NCBI RefSeq assembly: GCF_000010325.1
Contig: NC_009662.1
Location: 1,570,501-1,634,500 of the forward strand
Direction: 5' to 3'
Source of the DNA: Nitratiruptor sp. SB155-2
GTDB taxonomy: Bacteria; Campylobacterota; Campylobacteria; Campylobacterales; Nitratiruptoraceae
Length of the DNA stretch: 64,000 nt
Part shown: positions 25,652 through 34,643 of the stretch, one piece after another
How the letters are laid out: each line of letters opens with the position of its first letter
Position numbering within the stretch: the stretch's first letter is position 1
The notes under the pieces: generated by a model
Database searches by the model: none
Seen by the model: the letters and a program-made list of their open reading frames with translations, nothing else
What the model was told of the DNA's origin: nothing
Program-made: the position numbers and the translations under genes

Positions 25652-26406
25652 CGTCGCTTTTCCCTGTTCCAAAGTCTCACTTGCAATCTATCGCTATAAA
25701 TAAATCCATGTATCATACAAAATTCCGCCACCGCTTTATCGTGTTTTTTTAGTTCATCGATTTTATCACCAAGGGGCATACAAAACACCTCTATTTCGGG
25801 ATACTCTCCCACAATATCTACAATCTCCTCATACGCTCGCATCTGCACACTGCCTCTATCAAGCGTAAACTTAAAAAAACTGTATCCAGTATTGACAGCG
25901 ATCGCCTCTATCGCTTTTTTATTGACCCTTTTTTCATACTTTTCACCACTGTTGGCCAATTTCACAGCCATGGCAAAGATGACATCTTTGTACGCAGGAT
26001 ATTTTTCAAAATCGATCACGATCGTTGCATTCGTCTCAATCGTTACGATATAGCCTTCCTCGACAAGATACTCTAAAAATCCATAAAAAACCGGATCATT
26101 CCAGTAAATAAGCGGTTCACCACCCGTTATTACGATATGGGGTTTAAAATCGAGATACTCTACATGGCTGTGCAAAATCTCGATAAGTTCATCTTTTGTA
26201 CCTATTTCTTTCCATTTGGACTGGAAAAGCTCTCTGTTGACAGCACGGATCGAATCGCATCCATGAACGATTCGTCCTTGAATAAAATATTCGCCAAAAC
26301 TTGGGCATTTGAGATTGCATCCGCCAAAACGGAAAAAAACCGAAGGAGTACCTATAAACTTACCTTCTCCTTGGATGGAGTAAAAATCTTCCACAAGATA
26401 GAGCAT
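25648..26406 (-). CDS. queE: 7-carboxy-7-deazaguanine synthase (QueE), radical SAM
   Basis: Radical-SAM enzyme that contracts the pterin ring to 7-carboxy-7-deazaguanine. 252 residues. The N-terminal VEDFYSIQGEGKFIGTPSVF and GGCN are typical of QueE, as are ITGGEPL and the ETNAT strand. The cluster cysteines are at positions 30, 34 and 50, a CX3CX15C spacing, rather than the usual CX3CX2C or the known CX14CX2C variant. The CDS after C50 aligns with the CD that normally ends the motif. It overlaps moaA upstream (1 base) and queD downstream (4 bases). Confidence 0.88.
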   Translation of the reverse strand: MLYLVEDFYSIQGEGKFIGTPSVFFRFGGCNLKCPSFGEYFIQGRIVHGCDSIRAVNRELFQSKWKEIGTKDELIEILHSHVEYLDFKPHIVITGGEPLIYWNDPVFYGFLEYLVEEGYIVTIETNATIVIDFEKYPAYKDVIFAMAVKLANSGEKYEKRVNKKAIEAIAVNTGYSFFKFTLDRGSVQMRAYEEIVDIVGEYPEIEVFCMPLGDKIDELKKHDKAVAEFCMIHGFIYSDRLQVRLWNREKRR

Positions 26407-27374
26407 TATCCCCCCGTCTCATAAAAGGCTCTGTTGGATGCCTCGTTTGCATCTTCGCTCCAGCGATTCTCTTTTGGTTTATTGGCTAAAACCGTTTTTA
26501 AAATCTCCACCGCTCTATCAATATCGCCAGCCTGTACCGCCTCTTTGATGCTCATCGCCTCATCAAAGTAAAGACACGGTATCAAATACCCTTCAGCCGT
26601 TAGTCGGATTCTGTTACATGTTTCACAAAAGTCGTGTTTGTGAGGATCGATCAAGCCAAAAATGTATCCATCCTCTTTGAGTTTGTACAAAAAGGCAGGA
26701 CTGCTTCCTTGTCTACCGATCTTTTCTATTTCATATTTTTGTTTGATTTTGTCCAGTATCTCTTTACCGTGCATTCCTACAAGATCACTGTGTGCATGCA
26801 CATTTTCCATATATTCGATAAATCGAATCTGCATACCTCTATCTTTGCAGTATTCCATCACATCGACAATCTCATCTTCATTAACGCCCTTCAGTGGTAC
26901 CATATTGATTTTTACTTTCAGTCCGGCTTCCAACGCCGCATCGATGCCTTCTAGCACATTTTTAAGCACATCTTTACTAGCAATTTTGGCTGCAACTTCC
27001 GGTTTGAGACTGTCAAGTGAGATATTAAGTCTTTTGAGCCCAGCCTTTTTCAAATCTTGTGCGATATCTTTCAAAAGATATCCGTTGGTCGTCATAGCAA
27101 GATCGATGTCTGGTTTGTAATCATAAATCATCTTGATAAATTTATCCAAATCTGCTCTTAATGTGGGCTCTCCACCTGTCAAACGAATTTTGGTAATTCC
27201 TTCATCGATTGCAGCTTTTACAAATTTAAAGAGATCTTCGAAATTTAAAAGATTTTCTTTTGGTACCCACGAAAAAGGCTTTTCAGGCATACAGTACTGA
27301 CATCTGAAGTTGCATCGCTCCGTTAGTGAAATTCGAAGATAATCTACTTTTCGTCCATGTCCGTCAATAAGCAT
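26406..27374 (-). CDS. moaA: GTP 3',8-cyclase MoaA
   Basis: First step of molybdenum cofactor synthesis, radical-SAM rearrangement of GTP. 322 residues. The N-terminal cluster motif CNFRCQYC sits at 21-28. The C-terminal substrate-binding cluster has [18 protein letters not shown] near 253-270, and the protein ends in a double glycine as MoaA proteins do. It leads a small operon with queE and queD. A TACAAT box at 27403-27408 (minus strand) may be the promoter -10. Confidence 0.96.
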
Positions 27375-27402
27375 AGTCCCATACTTTGATAGTTTTTTGT
27401 AG

Positions 27403-27408
27403 ATTGTA
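27403..27408 (-). promoter_or_regulatory. Possible -10 box for moaA-queE-queD
   Basis: TACAAT on the minus strand, 29 bases before the moaA start and downstream of the petC hairpin. A convincing -35 is not visible, which is common in Campylobacterota promoters. Confidence 0.35.
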
Positions 27409-27447
27409 TCGTAATTTTCGAAAAAGGAGTTTAAAACAAAGAGTTTG

Positions 27448-27467
27448 TGGAAGGCCTAAGCCTTCCA
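27448..27467 (-). terminator. Hairpin terminator after petC
   Basis: Perfect 8-bp stem (TGGAAGGC and GCCTTCCA on the minus strand) with a 4-base loop, 6 bases after the petC stop. It is followed by a moderately T-rich stretch (CTCTTTGTTTT). Its position between petABC and moaA supports termination of the pet operon. Confidence 0.6.
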
Positions 27468-27472
27468 GGGAA

Positions 27473-28387
27473 TCAGTGGAGTTCTCTCCAGATTTTTTGT
27501 TTCCAAAGATATGCAAGGATAGCAAAAATCACAAAATATCCAAGGATCCAGATACCAAGATGATTTCGTTTCTCTTTTTTGCGATCCCCTACTTTTTCAA
27601 GATGCTCGATCACTTTCATAGTAGCTTCCTCGGTCAAACCAACACGAGGCATTGCCGTACCATGAAGGATCTTTTGCGGATCTTCAACAAAATCTCGGAT
27701 GTACTCATGTCCTCTACTTCGAATATACATAGAGAGATCCGGAGGAGTCGTTCCAAGATATTTTTTCAAGTTCGCTTCATATTTAGCCAATTTCAACTCA
27801 AAATCGGCTTTTTCAACTTCATTTTTAAATTTCGGTTTTTCACCGATAACTGTCCAGCCGTCATATTTGAGATTGTGGCATCGTCCACACGCTACTTCAA
27901 ACGCTCCTTTTGGAGTCTGTGGCTTCGCGATAGATTTGAGATACGCTACGATATCTGCCAAATCCTGATCGCTTCCGAAAAAGTCTGGCATCGGAAACGG
28001 TTTATTTTTATATTTGTGATCAAGTTTGAACGCGTGGACCGGATGCTTAATGAATGCTGCCAAAAACTTCTCATCAGTTACAGCGGCGATATTACTAAGA
28101 TCCGGTGGATTCACACCGTAACTAGCACTTGCGCTCACCGGATCCATTGGAGCTGGAATTCCAGCGGCTTTGATAGAGTGACACCCCGTACATCCATTGT
28201 TCATAATAGCTTGAGCACCTTTTTTTGGATCGCCTTTGAGCTTAGGTGCTTTGAGATCCTCATACTTAAATGTTGCAGGTTCGTGATGAGGGTGCATTTT
28301 GGAGTGAGCGTACGGCTCGATTCCCCAATATGTAATCCCTACGAGAACAATGATAATCGCTAATATTTTGAGTTCTTTATTCATCAC
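27473..28387 (-). CDS. petC: Diheme cytochrome c subunit of the bc1-type complex
   Basis: 304 residues. N-terminal membrane anchor at about 7-23, two heme c motifs CTGCH (66-70) and CGRCH (167-171), and a C-terminal membrane helix at about 275-296. In Campylobacterota the canonical cytochrome c1 is replaced by such a diheme protein, which passes electrons from the Rieske centre to periplasmic carriers. Its start overlaps the petB stop (ATGA). Met ligands are probably in PFPMPDFFGSD and AMPRVGL. Confidence 0.94.
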   Translation of the reverse strand: MMNKELKILAIIIVLVGITYWGIEPYAHSKMHPHHEPATFKYEDLKAPKLKGDPKKGAQAIMNNGCTGCHSIKAAGIPAPMDPVSASASYGVNPPDLSNIAAVTDEKFLAAFIKHPVHAFKLDHKYKNKPFPMPDFFGSDQDLADIVAYLKSIAKPQTPKGAFEVACGRCHNLKYDGWTVIGEKPKFKNEVEKADFELKLAKYEANLKKYLGTTPPDLSMYIRSRGHEYIRDFVEDPQKILHGTAMPRVGLTEEATMKVIEHLEKVGDRKKEKRNHLGIWILGYFVIFAILAYLWKQKIWRELH

Positions 28388-29781
28388 GCACCCCCTCTAT
28401 TTCGTACCATCACAGGATTTAGGAAAAAGAGTAGATAGAAAATCACAAAGAGTGAAACGATGACAAATCCGTTTCCAAGCGCTTTTGTGTATTCCATATA
28501 TCCTGCAACATAAAGAGCCAAAGTTACTAAGATTACAAACCATAGAAGTCCTGTTTTTCTCGCTGTCACTGCCGGAAGTGCAGCCCAAAGGGCCAAGAAA
28601 CCGACTGCCGCAACATAACCGATGTATGCGTTGAACCCTGTTGGAGGAAGTTTTCCCCAAATGGTCAATACAATCATATCGATAACCATAAGCCAGAACC
28701 ATACTTTAAAGCCGCCTCTTCTTGAAGCCGGTGCAACCTCGTCGTTTTTATCGAACCATGGCAAGAAAAAGAAGATCACGTTTGCAATACCAAAAGCGAT
28801 AAGACCCATATCCATAGCACTCAATGGTCCAACATTGAAGAAAAATCCTCTTAGAACCTCATAACTCCACAAGAAGTACCACTCTGGATAGATGTGTGGT
28901 GGCGTCTTCATCGGGTTTGCCGGATCAAAGTTGATAGGATCCATCGCAAAGTCGTAATGATAGAACACCAAATAGAAGTAAAAAATCATAAAAACGCCAA
29001 GTACAAAGAAGTCTTTACTCAAAAAGACCGGCCAAAAAGGAATAACTTTTGACTCTTTTTTAAGTCCCGCTTTATATTTTTCCGCTTCTGCATCGAAATC
29101 GATCTCTTCCCCGTCTTGGTTGTTCACATGAGGAATTCGAAGTGTATAGAAGTGAAGACCGATAATCGCCATGATGATAAGAGGCATCAAAAGCACATGC
29201 AACATGAAAAATCGAGTGAGTGTAGGATCAGATACGTAGAAGTTCCCCCGAATCCAAACAACCAAGTCATCACCGATAAACGGAATACCACCAAAAAGGT
29301 TAGTGATCACCTGTGCCGCCCAGTAACTCATCTGTCCCCATGGAAGCATATATCCACTGAACGCTTCAGCACTGAACGTGACAAACAAAAGCATACCGGA
29401 AATCCAGATCATCTCTCGACCACGCTTGTAGGAGGCGTAGTAGATACCGGTAAACATGTGGATGTAAATAACCAAGAAAACAACCGATGCAGCAACAGCG
29501 TGCATATGTCGCCACAGCCATCCAAACCATACCTCTTGCATAATCGTATAGTTCACACTATCAAAGGCAAGCTTGGTATCAGGTTTGTAATACATCAAAA
29601 GAAAAATACCACTGATAAGCAAAATTGTAAACATGGTCATCAAGACCACACCCATCGCCCACAAAAAGTTGATATTTTTTGGAATCCAATATTCGGCCGC
29701 CAGGACTTTCCATAACTTGTCAAGTGCCAATCGCTGGTCGAGCCACTCGTAAACGCTATTTGCTTTCGTAAAATGTGCCAT
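28384..29781 (-). CDS. petB: Cytochrome b subunit of the bc1-type complex
   Basis: 465-residue polytopic quinol-oxidising subunit. Heme-b histidines are visible in WRHMHAVAASVVFLVIYIHM and in RFFMLHVLLMPLIIMAIIGLH, the quinol-site PEWY motif appears as PHIYPEWYFLW, and the protein contains both the b6-like N-terminal and the C-terminal subunit IV-like helices. Nine bases separate it from the Rieske gene. Confidence 0.96.
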   Translation of the reverse strand: MAHFTKANSVYEWLDQRLALDKLWKVLAAEYWIPKNINFLWAMGVVLMTMFTILLISGIFLLMYYKPDTKLAFDSVNYTIMQEVWFGWLWRHMHAVAASVVFLVIYIHMFTGIYYASYKRGREMIWISGMLLFVTFSAEAFSGYMLPWGQMSYWAAQVITNLFGGIPFIGDDLVVWIRGNFYVSDPTLTRFFMLHVLLMPLIIMAIIGLHFYTLRIPHVNNQDGEEIDFDAEAEKYKAGLKKESKVIPFWPVFLSKDFFVLGVFMIFYFYLVFYHYDFAMDPINFDPANPMKTPPHIYPEWYFLWSYEVLRGFFFNVGPLSAMDMGLIAFGIANVIFFFLPWFDKNDEVAPASRRGGFKVWFWLMVIDMIVLTIWGKLPPTGFNAYIGYVAAVGFLALWAALPAVTARKTGLLWFVILVTLALYVAGYMEYTKALGNGFVIVSLFVIFYLLFFLNPVMVRNRGGA

Positions 29782-29790
29782 ATCCGCTCC

Positions 29791-30312
29791 TTACGCTTTA
29801 CCGACCATTTTTTTATACTCTGGACCCTCTTCACCAAGCACCAATTTCGTTCCTTCAATTTTAAAAGGAGGAATATCCATAGGTCTTGGAGGAGGACCGA
29901 ACGTATTGACACCACATGCATCATATTCCCCACCATGACACGCACAGTGAAAAATCTTCTTGTCCGGTTCCCAAGAAGGGATACATCCAAGATGCGTACA
30001 AAGCCCAATCATCACAAGATACTCGCTGTCTCCCACTTTAACAAGACGTTTTTTTGTCTCATCAGGTATAGTGTGACAGTTCTCTTCAGGTGGCTTTTTG
30101 AGAATGAAGATAGGCTTTCCTCGCCATGTTACTGTACGTAGTTCACCCTCTTTCATAGGAGAGAGGTCTACTGTAGTAAATCCTGCTGCCATAACGCTTG
30201 GCAATGGGTCCCATGTACGCTTCATCGCATAAAGAGCCGCCAAACCGCCAGCTCCAGCGAATCCACCGAACACCATTCCAAGGAAGTCACGTCTGCTGTT
30301 TGCCATAGACAA
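29791..30312 (-). CDS. petA: Rieske iron-sulfur subunit of the bc1-type complex
   Basis: 173 residues. The N-terminus has a Tat-type signal (SRRDFLGM) followed by the membrane anchor. The [2Fe-2S] ligands are C105 and H107 in CTHLGC and C123 and H126 in CACHG, with C110 and C125 placed to form the usual disulfide. It is first gene of petABC; the ribosome site is AAAAGGAT. The upstream 76 bases are AT-rich and must hold the promoter. Confidence 0.95.
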   Translation of the reverse strand: MSMANSRRDFLGMVFGGFAGAGGLAALYAMKRTWDPLPSVMAAGFTTVDLSPMKEGELRTVTWRGKPIFILKKPPEENCHTIPDETKKRLVKVGDSEYLVMIGLCTHLGCIPSWEPDKKIFHCACHGGEYDACGVNTFGPPPRPMDIPPFKIEGTKLVLGEEGPEYKKMVGKA

Positions 30313-30388
30313 TCCTTTTATAGATTTTTGGTCAAGTAATTTTAATATACAAACATTTAAGAAAATATAAAATTAAGTTATCTTTTAC

Positions 30389-31267
30389 TTAAGAGTTGCT
30401 TTTAAGATACTCTGATAGTCTCTTTGCCACTTTTTCGACACTAAGGCTTTGGAGATATGCTTTGTTTGGAACAGATGTGCTCAGAAGTGCCTCTTGAAGA
30501 TGGGTAACATCGAAGTATCCAAGATTTTTTATCCCGGCTCGTTCGAGTATGGAGAGATACGCATCATCCTCTTTGGATTGTATATAGATCGTTTTTGCAC
30601 CTGCTGCAACGGCCTCCAATGCACTTTGGGGAGAGAAAGAGAGGAACGTTCGTGCAGCCTGTATAAATTCCTGATACTCTTCATAGGAGTGATATGTTGT
30701 AAAAAAAGGAGCAAGTCTTTCTTCCATGTCGACAAAAAAGTAAAATCCCTCCAAAAACTCCATCTGAAAATCTTTTAATTTAGGAGCGATTTCAAGCATT
30801 CTCTTTTCATAGTCGCTATCTCCGTAAAAGAAAAGCTTATCGATCGATTTTTCACTGTCTTTAAAATAGACCATATCAACCAAGATGCCGTTGATGATGT
30901 TTTCTCCTACGATATAGGGAGAGATGAGTATTTCACCCACTTTTGGGAGATCCTTTGGATCATAGGAGATACGAATAAATTTCCCAAAATAATCGATCAT
31001 CTCTTGATGGATCGCCTCGTTGTGTTCATCACTATCGTAGATGAGAATATCACCACGCTCACAGATGGTGCCTACGTTTCTAAAATCTTCAATCCCTACA
31101 GCCTTTTTAATCCCAAGCATCTGTTTTGCATAGGTGGCTGATCGAAACTCTGTAGTCATGAAATAGACCTCATATTCTTTTTGCAACTCTTTTGCCAGTG
31201 CAGCACTTCTTCGAAGTCGATCAAGTCCCGTTCGATTGTCGGTATGGGCATAAAAGTAGATTGTCAT
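30389..31267 (-). CDS. PseG-like glycosyltransferase-fold protein lacking the usual catalytic His
   Basis: 292 residues. The opening FYAHTDNRTGLDRLRRSAALAKEL is laid out like PseG (UDP-sugar hydrolase of pseudaminic acid synthesis) and related GT-B proteins. The GxGHxxR motif, however, reads GLDRLRR, so the catalytic histidine is missing. The C-terminal SFSPQSALEAVAAGAKTIYIQSKEDD fits the nucleotide-sugar binding end of GT-B folds. Flanking genes (petA, mnmG) give no pathway. It may be a non-hydrolytic relative or a transferase. Function is uncertain. Confidence 0.6.
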   Translation of the reverse strand: MTIYFYAHTDNRTGLDRLRRSAALAKELQKEYEVYFMTTEFRSATYAKQMLGIKKAVGIEDFRNVGTICERGDILIYDSDEHNEAIHQEMIDYFGKFIRISYDPKDLPKVGEILISPYIVGENIINGILVDMVYFKDSEKSIDKLFFYGDSDYEKRMLEIAPKLKDFQMEFLEGFYFFVDMEERLAPFFTTYHSYEEYQEFIQAARTFLSFSPQSALEAVAAGAKTIYIQSKEDDAYLSILERAGIKNLGYFDVTHLQEALLSTSVPNKAYLQSLSVEKVAKRLSEYLKSNS

Positions 31268-31312
31268 GATTTTTTTCCTTTTTAGAAAGTGGCTAATTAG
31301 AATGAAACAATA

Positions 31313-31412
31313 GCAAATTTTAACGAAACAAGAGCGTTAAAAAATTGCACTTAACCCGTAAGGCGCTTTAGCGTTTGCAAATTTTAGCTCTTGTATAGTG
31401 TTCAAAATTTGC
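31313..31412. repeat. Cluster of GCAAATTTT repeats with inverted copy
   Basis: Within the 157-base gap after mnmG, GCAAATTTT occurs at 31313-31321 and 31377-31385 and, inverted, as AAAATTTGC at 31404-31412. The last two form a 9-bp perfect inverted repeat with an 18-base spacer. A nested GGCGC/GCG hairpin lies near 31361-31373. It could act as a weak terminator or processing site for mnmG mRNA; no gene is seen in the gap. Confidence 0.55.
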
Positions 31413-31424
31413 TTTTTGTTGAAT

Positions 31425-33302
31425 TTATTTAGTCACTCTCCTTTTTTGATGCATCTTGATATAGATATGTAAAATCTCGATTGCCGCAGGTGTGATACCG
31501 CTAATCTGACTCGCCGCAAAAAGCGTTGGCGGTTTGTGTGCTTTGAGTTTCTCTTTGACTTCATTGCTCAGTCCACTGATCGCATCGATATCGAGGTCTT
31601 CGGGAATTTTCACATTCATCAGTTCATGCATCTTTTCGATCTGCTCTTTTTGCATCTGAATATATTGGTGATATTTGGCTTCTATCAAAATCTGCTCTTT
31701 TGCTTCTTCACTGAACTCTTGTATCTCGGGCACCAATACCTCAAGTTTTTCCATGGTGAAAGTTGGACGAGCCACTACATTGACAAGAGCCGTTTTATCG
31801 GTTATTTTTCCTTCTTCAAGACTGCTCAAGAGTTCTAACGTCTCTTTGTTTGGAGTGATGAAACTGTTTTTTAACAGATCCAATCCTTTTTCAATCTGCT
31901 CTTTTTTCCTGATCATTTTCATATAGGTCTCTTCATCTACCAGGCCAAGTTTATGACCATATGGCATGAGACGAAGATCGGCGTTGTCTTCCCGAAGAAG
32001 CAGTCGAAATTCGGCCCTGCTTGTAAACATTCTATAAGGCTCTTTTGTCCCTTTTGTGACCAAATCATCGATCAATACGCCAATATAGGCTTCATCTCTG
32101 CCAAGAATCAACGGCTCTTGTTCTTTTATCGCCAAAGCCGCATTGATACCTGCCATCAATCCTTGAGCCGCTGCCTCTTCGTATCCTGTGGTTCCGTTGA
32201 TCTGCCCGGCGCAGTAGAGATTTTTGATCGATTTGGTTTCCAATGTGTGTTTGAGTTGTGTGGGATCCACAAAATCGTACTCAATCGCATATCCGTACCG
32301 AACAACCTCAGCGTGTTCCAATCCTTTGACACTTCGTATCATCTCCAGCTGTACATCAGGCGGCAAGGAAGTACTCATACCATTAATGTAATACTCCGTT
32401 GCTTCAAGCGTCTGAGGTTCTACAAAGATGTGGTGACGCTCTTTGTCACGAAAACGATAGATCTTATCTTCGATACTTGGACAGTACCTTGGCCCGACCC
32501 CTTCTATCTGCCCCGTAAAGAGAGGAGCTCTGTGAAAATTGGATTCAATGATCTCATGGGTTCGTTCATTGGTATAGGTGATGTAGCATGGAAGCTGTGT
32601 GGGATTGAAACGTTTTCGATCGGTTCTGAAACTAAACGGAATAGGATTTTCATCACCCGGTTGCACTTCCATTCTGCTAAAATCGATGGTCTTCGCATCG
32701 ATTCTTGCACATGTACCGGTTTTGAGCCTTCCAAGCCTGAGTCCCAGACTTTTGAGTGAATCGCTCAATGCATTGGAAGCAAACTCTCCGGCCCGTCCCG
32801 CTTCTTGTTTAATTTCTCCAATATGGATCAGCCCTCGCAAAAAAGTACCAGTAGTCACAATCACTTTTTTGGCATGGTACACGTTTTTGAGATTGGTCTC
32901 TACACCAACAACTGCATCTCCTTTGATGAGGAGCCTGTCCACCATCTCTTGCCGCACTTCCAGATTTGGAGTGTTGAGTACAATGGTTCGCATCATGATA
33001 CGATATCTGTCCATATCGATCTGCGCCCTGCTTCCTCGCACAGCTGGACCTTTGGAAGCGTTGAGGATACGAAACTGAATTCCTGTTTTATCAGTGGTCA
33101 GTCCCATCTGACCTCCAAGAGCATCTATCTCTTTGACAAGATGCCCTTTTGCCAAACCTCCGATCGCCGGATTGCAGCTTGCAGCACCAATTTGCTCAGC
33201 CAAGATAGTAATCATCAGCGTTTTCATTCCCATACGGGCACTGGCCAGTGCCGCTTCGATACCGGCATGTCCTCCGCCAATGACTATTACGTCAAATTTC
33301 AT
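31425..33302 (-). CDS. mnmG: tRNA uridine-34 5-carboxymethylaminomethyl modification enzyme MnmG
   Basis: FAD-dependent partner of MnmE in wobble uridine modification. 625 residues from the ATG at 33302, which has GGAG eight bases upstream; an in-frame extension of 12 codons is rejected. The FAD-binding [19 protein letters not shown] starts the protein. [26 protein letters not shown] and the catalytic-cysteine segments GTCARID and LPCYITYT are present. The C-terminal helical domain ends in [15 protein letters not shown], typical of the family. Confidence 0.97.
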   Translation of the reverse strand: MKFDVIVIGGGHAGIEAALASARMGMKTLMITILAEQIGAASCNPAIGGLAKGHLVKEIDALGGQMGLTTDKTGIQFRILNASKGPAVRGSRAQIDMDRYRIMMRTIVLNTPNLEVRQEMVDRLLIKGDAVVGVETNLKNVYHAKKVIVTTGTFLRGLIHIGEIKQEAGRAGEFASNALSDSLKSLGLRLGRLKTGTCARIDAKTIDFSRMEVQPGDENPIPFSFRTDRKRFNPTQLPCYITYTNERTHEIIESNFHRAPLFTGQIEGVGPRYCPSIEDKIYRFRDKERHHIFVEPQTLEATEYYINGMSTSLPPDVQLEMIRSVKGLEHAEVVRYGYAIEYDFVDPTQLKHTLETKSIKNLYCAGQINGTTGYEEAAAQGLMAGINAALAIKEQEPLILGRDEAYIGVLIDDLVTKGTKEPYRMFTSRAEFRLLLREDNADLRLMPYGHKLGLVDEETYMKMIRKKEQIEKGLDLLKNSFITPNKETLELLSSLEEGKITDKTALVNVVARPTFTMEKLEVLVPEIQEFSEEAKEQILIEAKYHQYIQMQKEQIEKMHELMNVKIPEDLDIDAISGLSNEVKEKLKAHKPPTLFAASQISGITPAAIEILHIYIKMHQKRRVTK

Positions 33303-33410
33303 ACATTGCTCCGTTTTATCTTTGTTATAATTATACAAAACTTAAGAGAGATTAAACTTGCGACAAGATAGTATCAAAAATCTTCAAGAATTGAAACAAA
33401 AAGAGCTACT

Positions 33411-34019
33411 ATGTTCACAGGCCTCATTCGAGAAATAGCAACCGTCTCACAATTTGACGGCAAACATCTGAGACTCAAAGCAAAATATAGACCTAAGATC
33501 GGTGATTCCATTGCCGTCAACGGTGCATGTTTGAGTGTAACGAAGCTCTACCGTGACGGCTTCGAAGTGGAACTCAGCGATGAAACAAGAAACGTTATCG
33601 CTTTGGAAAACTACAAAGAGCGCGTCCATATCGAACCGGCGATGCGTTTAAGCGACAGGTTGGAGGGACATATTGTCCAGGGACATATCGACACTCTCGG
33701 CACAATTATCTCTATTAAACCTGGAACCAACTCCACCGATTTTTTGATCAAAATTCCAAGAGAGTACATCAAGTTTGTCATCCCTAAAGGAAGTATTACT
33801 GTTGATGGCGTGAGCCTCACAGTCAACGAAGTCCACGAGGACTCCTTCAGGCTCACCATCATACCCATCACCCTCAAAGAGACACTCTTTGGCACCTATA
33901 CTGTGGGACGCAGAGTCAATATCGAAACAGATATGTTTGCAAGATATCTTTTCCATCTTTTTAATAAAAAAACTTCTCTCAATTGGGAATTGATCGAAAG
34001 ATTCCAAGCCCTATTCTAA
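33411..34019 (+). CDS. ribE: Riboflavin synthase, alpha chain
   Basis: 202 residues with two homologous lumazine-binding barrels. The start MFTGLIREIA is the canonical riboflavin synthase N-terminus, repeated motifs include GDSIAVNGACLSVT and GSITVDGVSLTVNEV, and the C-terminal helix supports trimerisation. It dismutates two 6,7-dimethyl-8-ribityllumazine molecules. The 108-base divergent gap from mnmG holds no recognisable FMN riboswitch. Confidence 0.96.
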   Translation: MFTGLIREIATVSQFDGKHLRLKAKYRPKIGDSIAVNGACLSVTKLYRDGFEVELSDETRNVIALENYKERVHIEPAMRLSDRLEGHIVQGHIDTLGTIISIKPGTNSTDFLIKIPREYIKFVIPKGSITVDGVSLTVNEVHEDSFRLTIIPITLKETLFGTYTVGRRVNIETDMFARYLFHLFNKKTSLNWELIERFQALF

Positions 34020-34038
34020 CAAAAAGAAAAAATTCCTC

Positions 34039-34125
34039 CTATTTTTTATTTATTGCATAAATGCTATTTATTTTTGAGTATTTATAGAAATATTTTCGTA
34101 TTTGTTTAAACATGCTTTTTAACAT
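34039..34125 (-). CDS. 28-residue basic micro-ORF downstream of the DUF2325 gene
   Basis: Starts at ATG 34123-34125 with AAAGGAG six bases upstream and ends at TAG. The 28 residues are rich in Lys and Tyr (MLKSMFKQIRKYFYKYSKIN and eight more). It lies 71 bases after the Fur-box-preceded DUF2325 gene, on the same strand, so it may belong to that transcript. The good ribosome site is the main support; coding is not certain because the region is very AT-rich. Confidence 0.4.
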   Translation of the reverse strand: MLKSMFKQIRKYFYKYSKINSIYAINKK

Positions 34126-34196
34126 TCACTCTCCTTTGTAAGTAATAAATTCTTCTATTTGTGCATATTTTTGAAATAAGAACAAAAATCATCATT

Positions 34197-34478
34197 TTAC
34201 ATTCTCATTACCGTTTGTATTTTCTTGATCAACTCATTTTTATTGTATTTTGAATAAACAGTAAGGATATTTCTCTTTTTTGCCTCTTTTTTAAAACTTT
34301 CCATTTTACTATGAGCCAGATATTCTGTAATAAAAATCACCATATCTATATCAGATGGTATTTTTTTGTGAAAATTTTTCTTTCTACAATCGAAATGTAC
34401 TACTTTTGTTGCTCCCATTTCATAAAGAGTCGATTTTATATGCTTAATTTTATCTGCACCTATCAGTAAAACTCCCAC
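34197..34478 (-). CDS. DUF2325 family protein
   Basis: 93-residue protein opening with GVLLIGADKIKHIKSTLYEMGA and containing HFDCRKKNFHKKIPSDIDMVIFITEYLAHSKMESFKK in pieces typical of DUF2325, a small Rossmann-like domain of unknown biochemical role. Start is GTG at 34476-34478, supported by AAAGGAG six bases upstream. A Fur-like box at 34495-34513 lies immediately before the ribosome site, so iron repression is likely. One cysteine and several histidines could bind metal, but this is speculation. Confidence 0.75.
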   Translation of the reverse strand: MGVLLIGADKIKHIKSTLYEMGATKVVHFDCRKKNFHKKIPSDIDMVIFITEYLAHSKMESFKKEAKKRNILTVYSKYNKNELIKKIQTVMRM

Positions 34479-34494
34479 AATACACTCCTTTAAA

Positions 34495-34513
34495 GATAAT
34501 GAATATCGTTCTC
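34495..34513. promoter_or_regulatory. Fur box upstream of the DUF2325 gene
   Basis: GATAATGAATATCGTTCTC matches the classical 19-base Fur consensus at 15 of 19 positions. It lies 17 bases before the DUF2325 start and overlaps where its promoter or leader must be. Confidence 0.65.
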
Positions 34514-34552
34514 AGTAATTATAAAGAAACTTTCTTGTTTGCGTCTTAAATT

Positions 34553-34571
34553 GATAACGATAATCAATTTA
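34553..34571. promoter_or_regulatory. Fur box in the divergent promoter region of the uptake operon
   Basis: GATAACGATAATCAATTTA matches the 19-base Fur consensus at 15 of 19 positions and is flanked by a near-palindrome (ATTGATAACGATAATCAAT). A weaker third match (12 of 19) starts at 34605. Together they suggest iron-responsive control of the plus-strand operon starting at 34644. Confidence 0.65.
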
Positions 34572-34643
34572 ATAAACGATTAAGTTGGGCTGTAATATTA
34601 TTTTGATAATTATTTTCATATTTCAAATTTCGAAGGAGATGAG

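Noticed and set aside
27386-28363. Long open frame on the plus strand opposite petC
   Set aside because: It runs antisense to an unmistakable diheme cytochrome gene, its product is low-complexity Phe/Arg/Ile-rich, and it has no ribosome site or family motif.
33303-33410. FMN riboswitch before ribE
   Set aside because: The gap is only 108 bases and shares its length with the mnmG promoter; none of the conserved FMN-element blocks can be seen.
33358-33438. TTG-started 26-codon frame just before and overlapping ribE
   Set aside because: No ribosome site, it runs out of frame into ribE, and its composition is not distinctive.
34479-34643. TPP riboswitch controlling the NMT1/THI5-like transporter
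   Set aside because: No TPP-element core motifs in the leader; the visible signals are Fur-type boxes.
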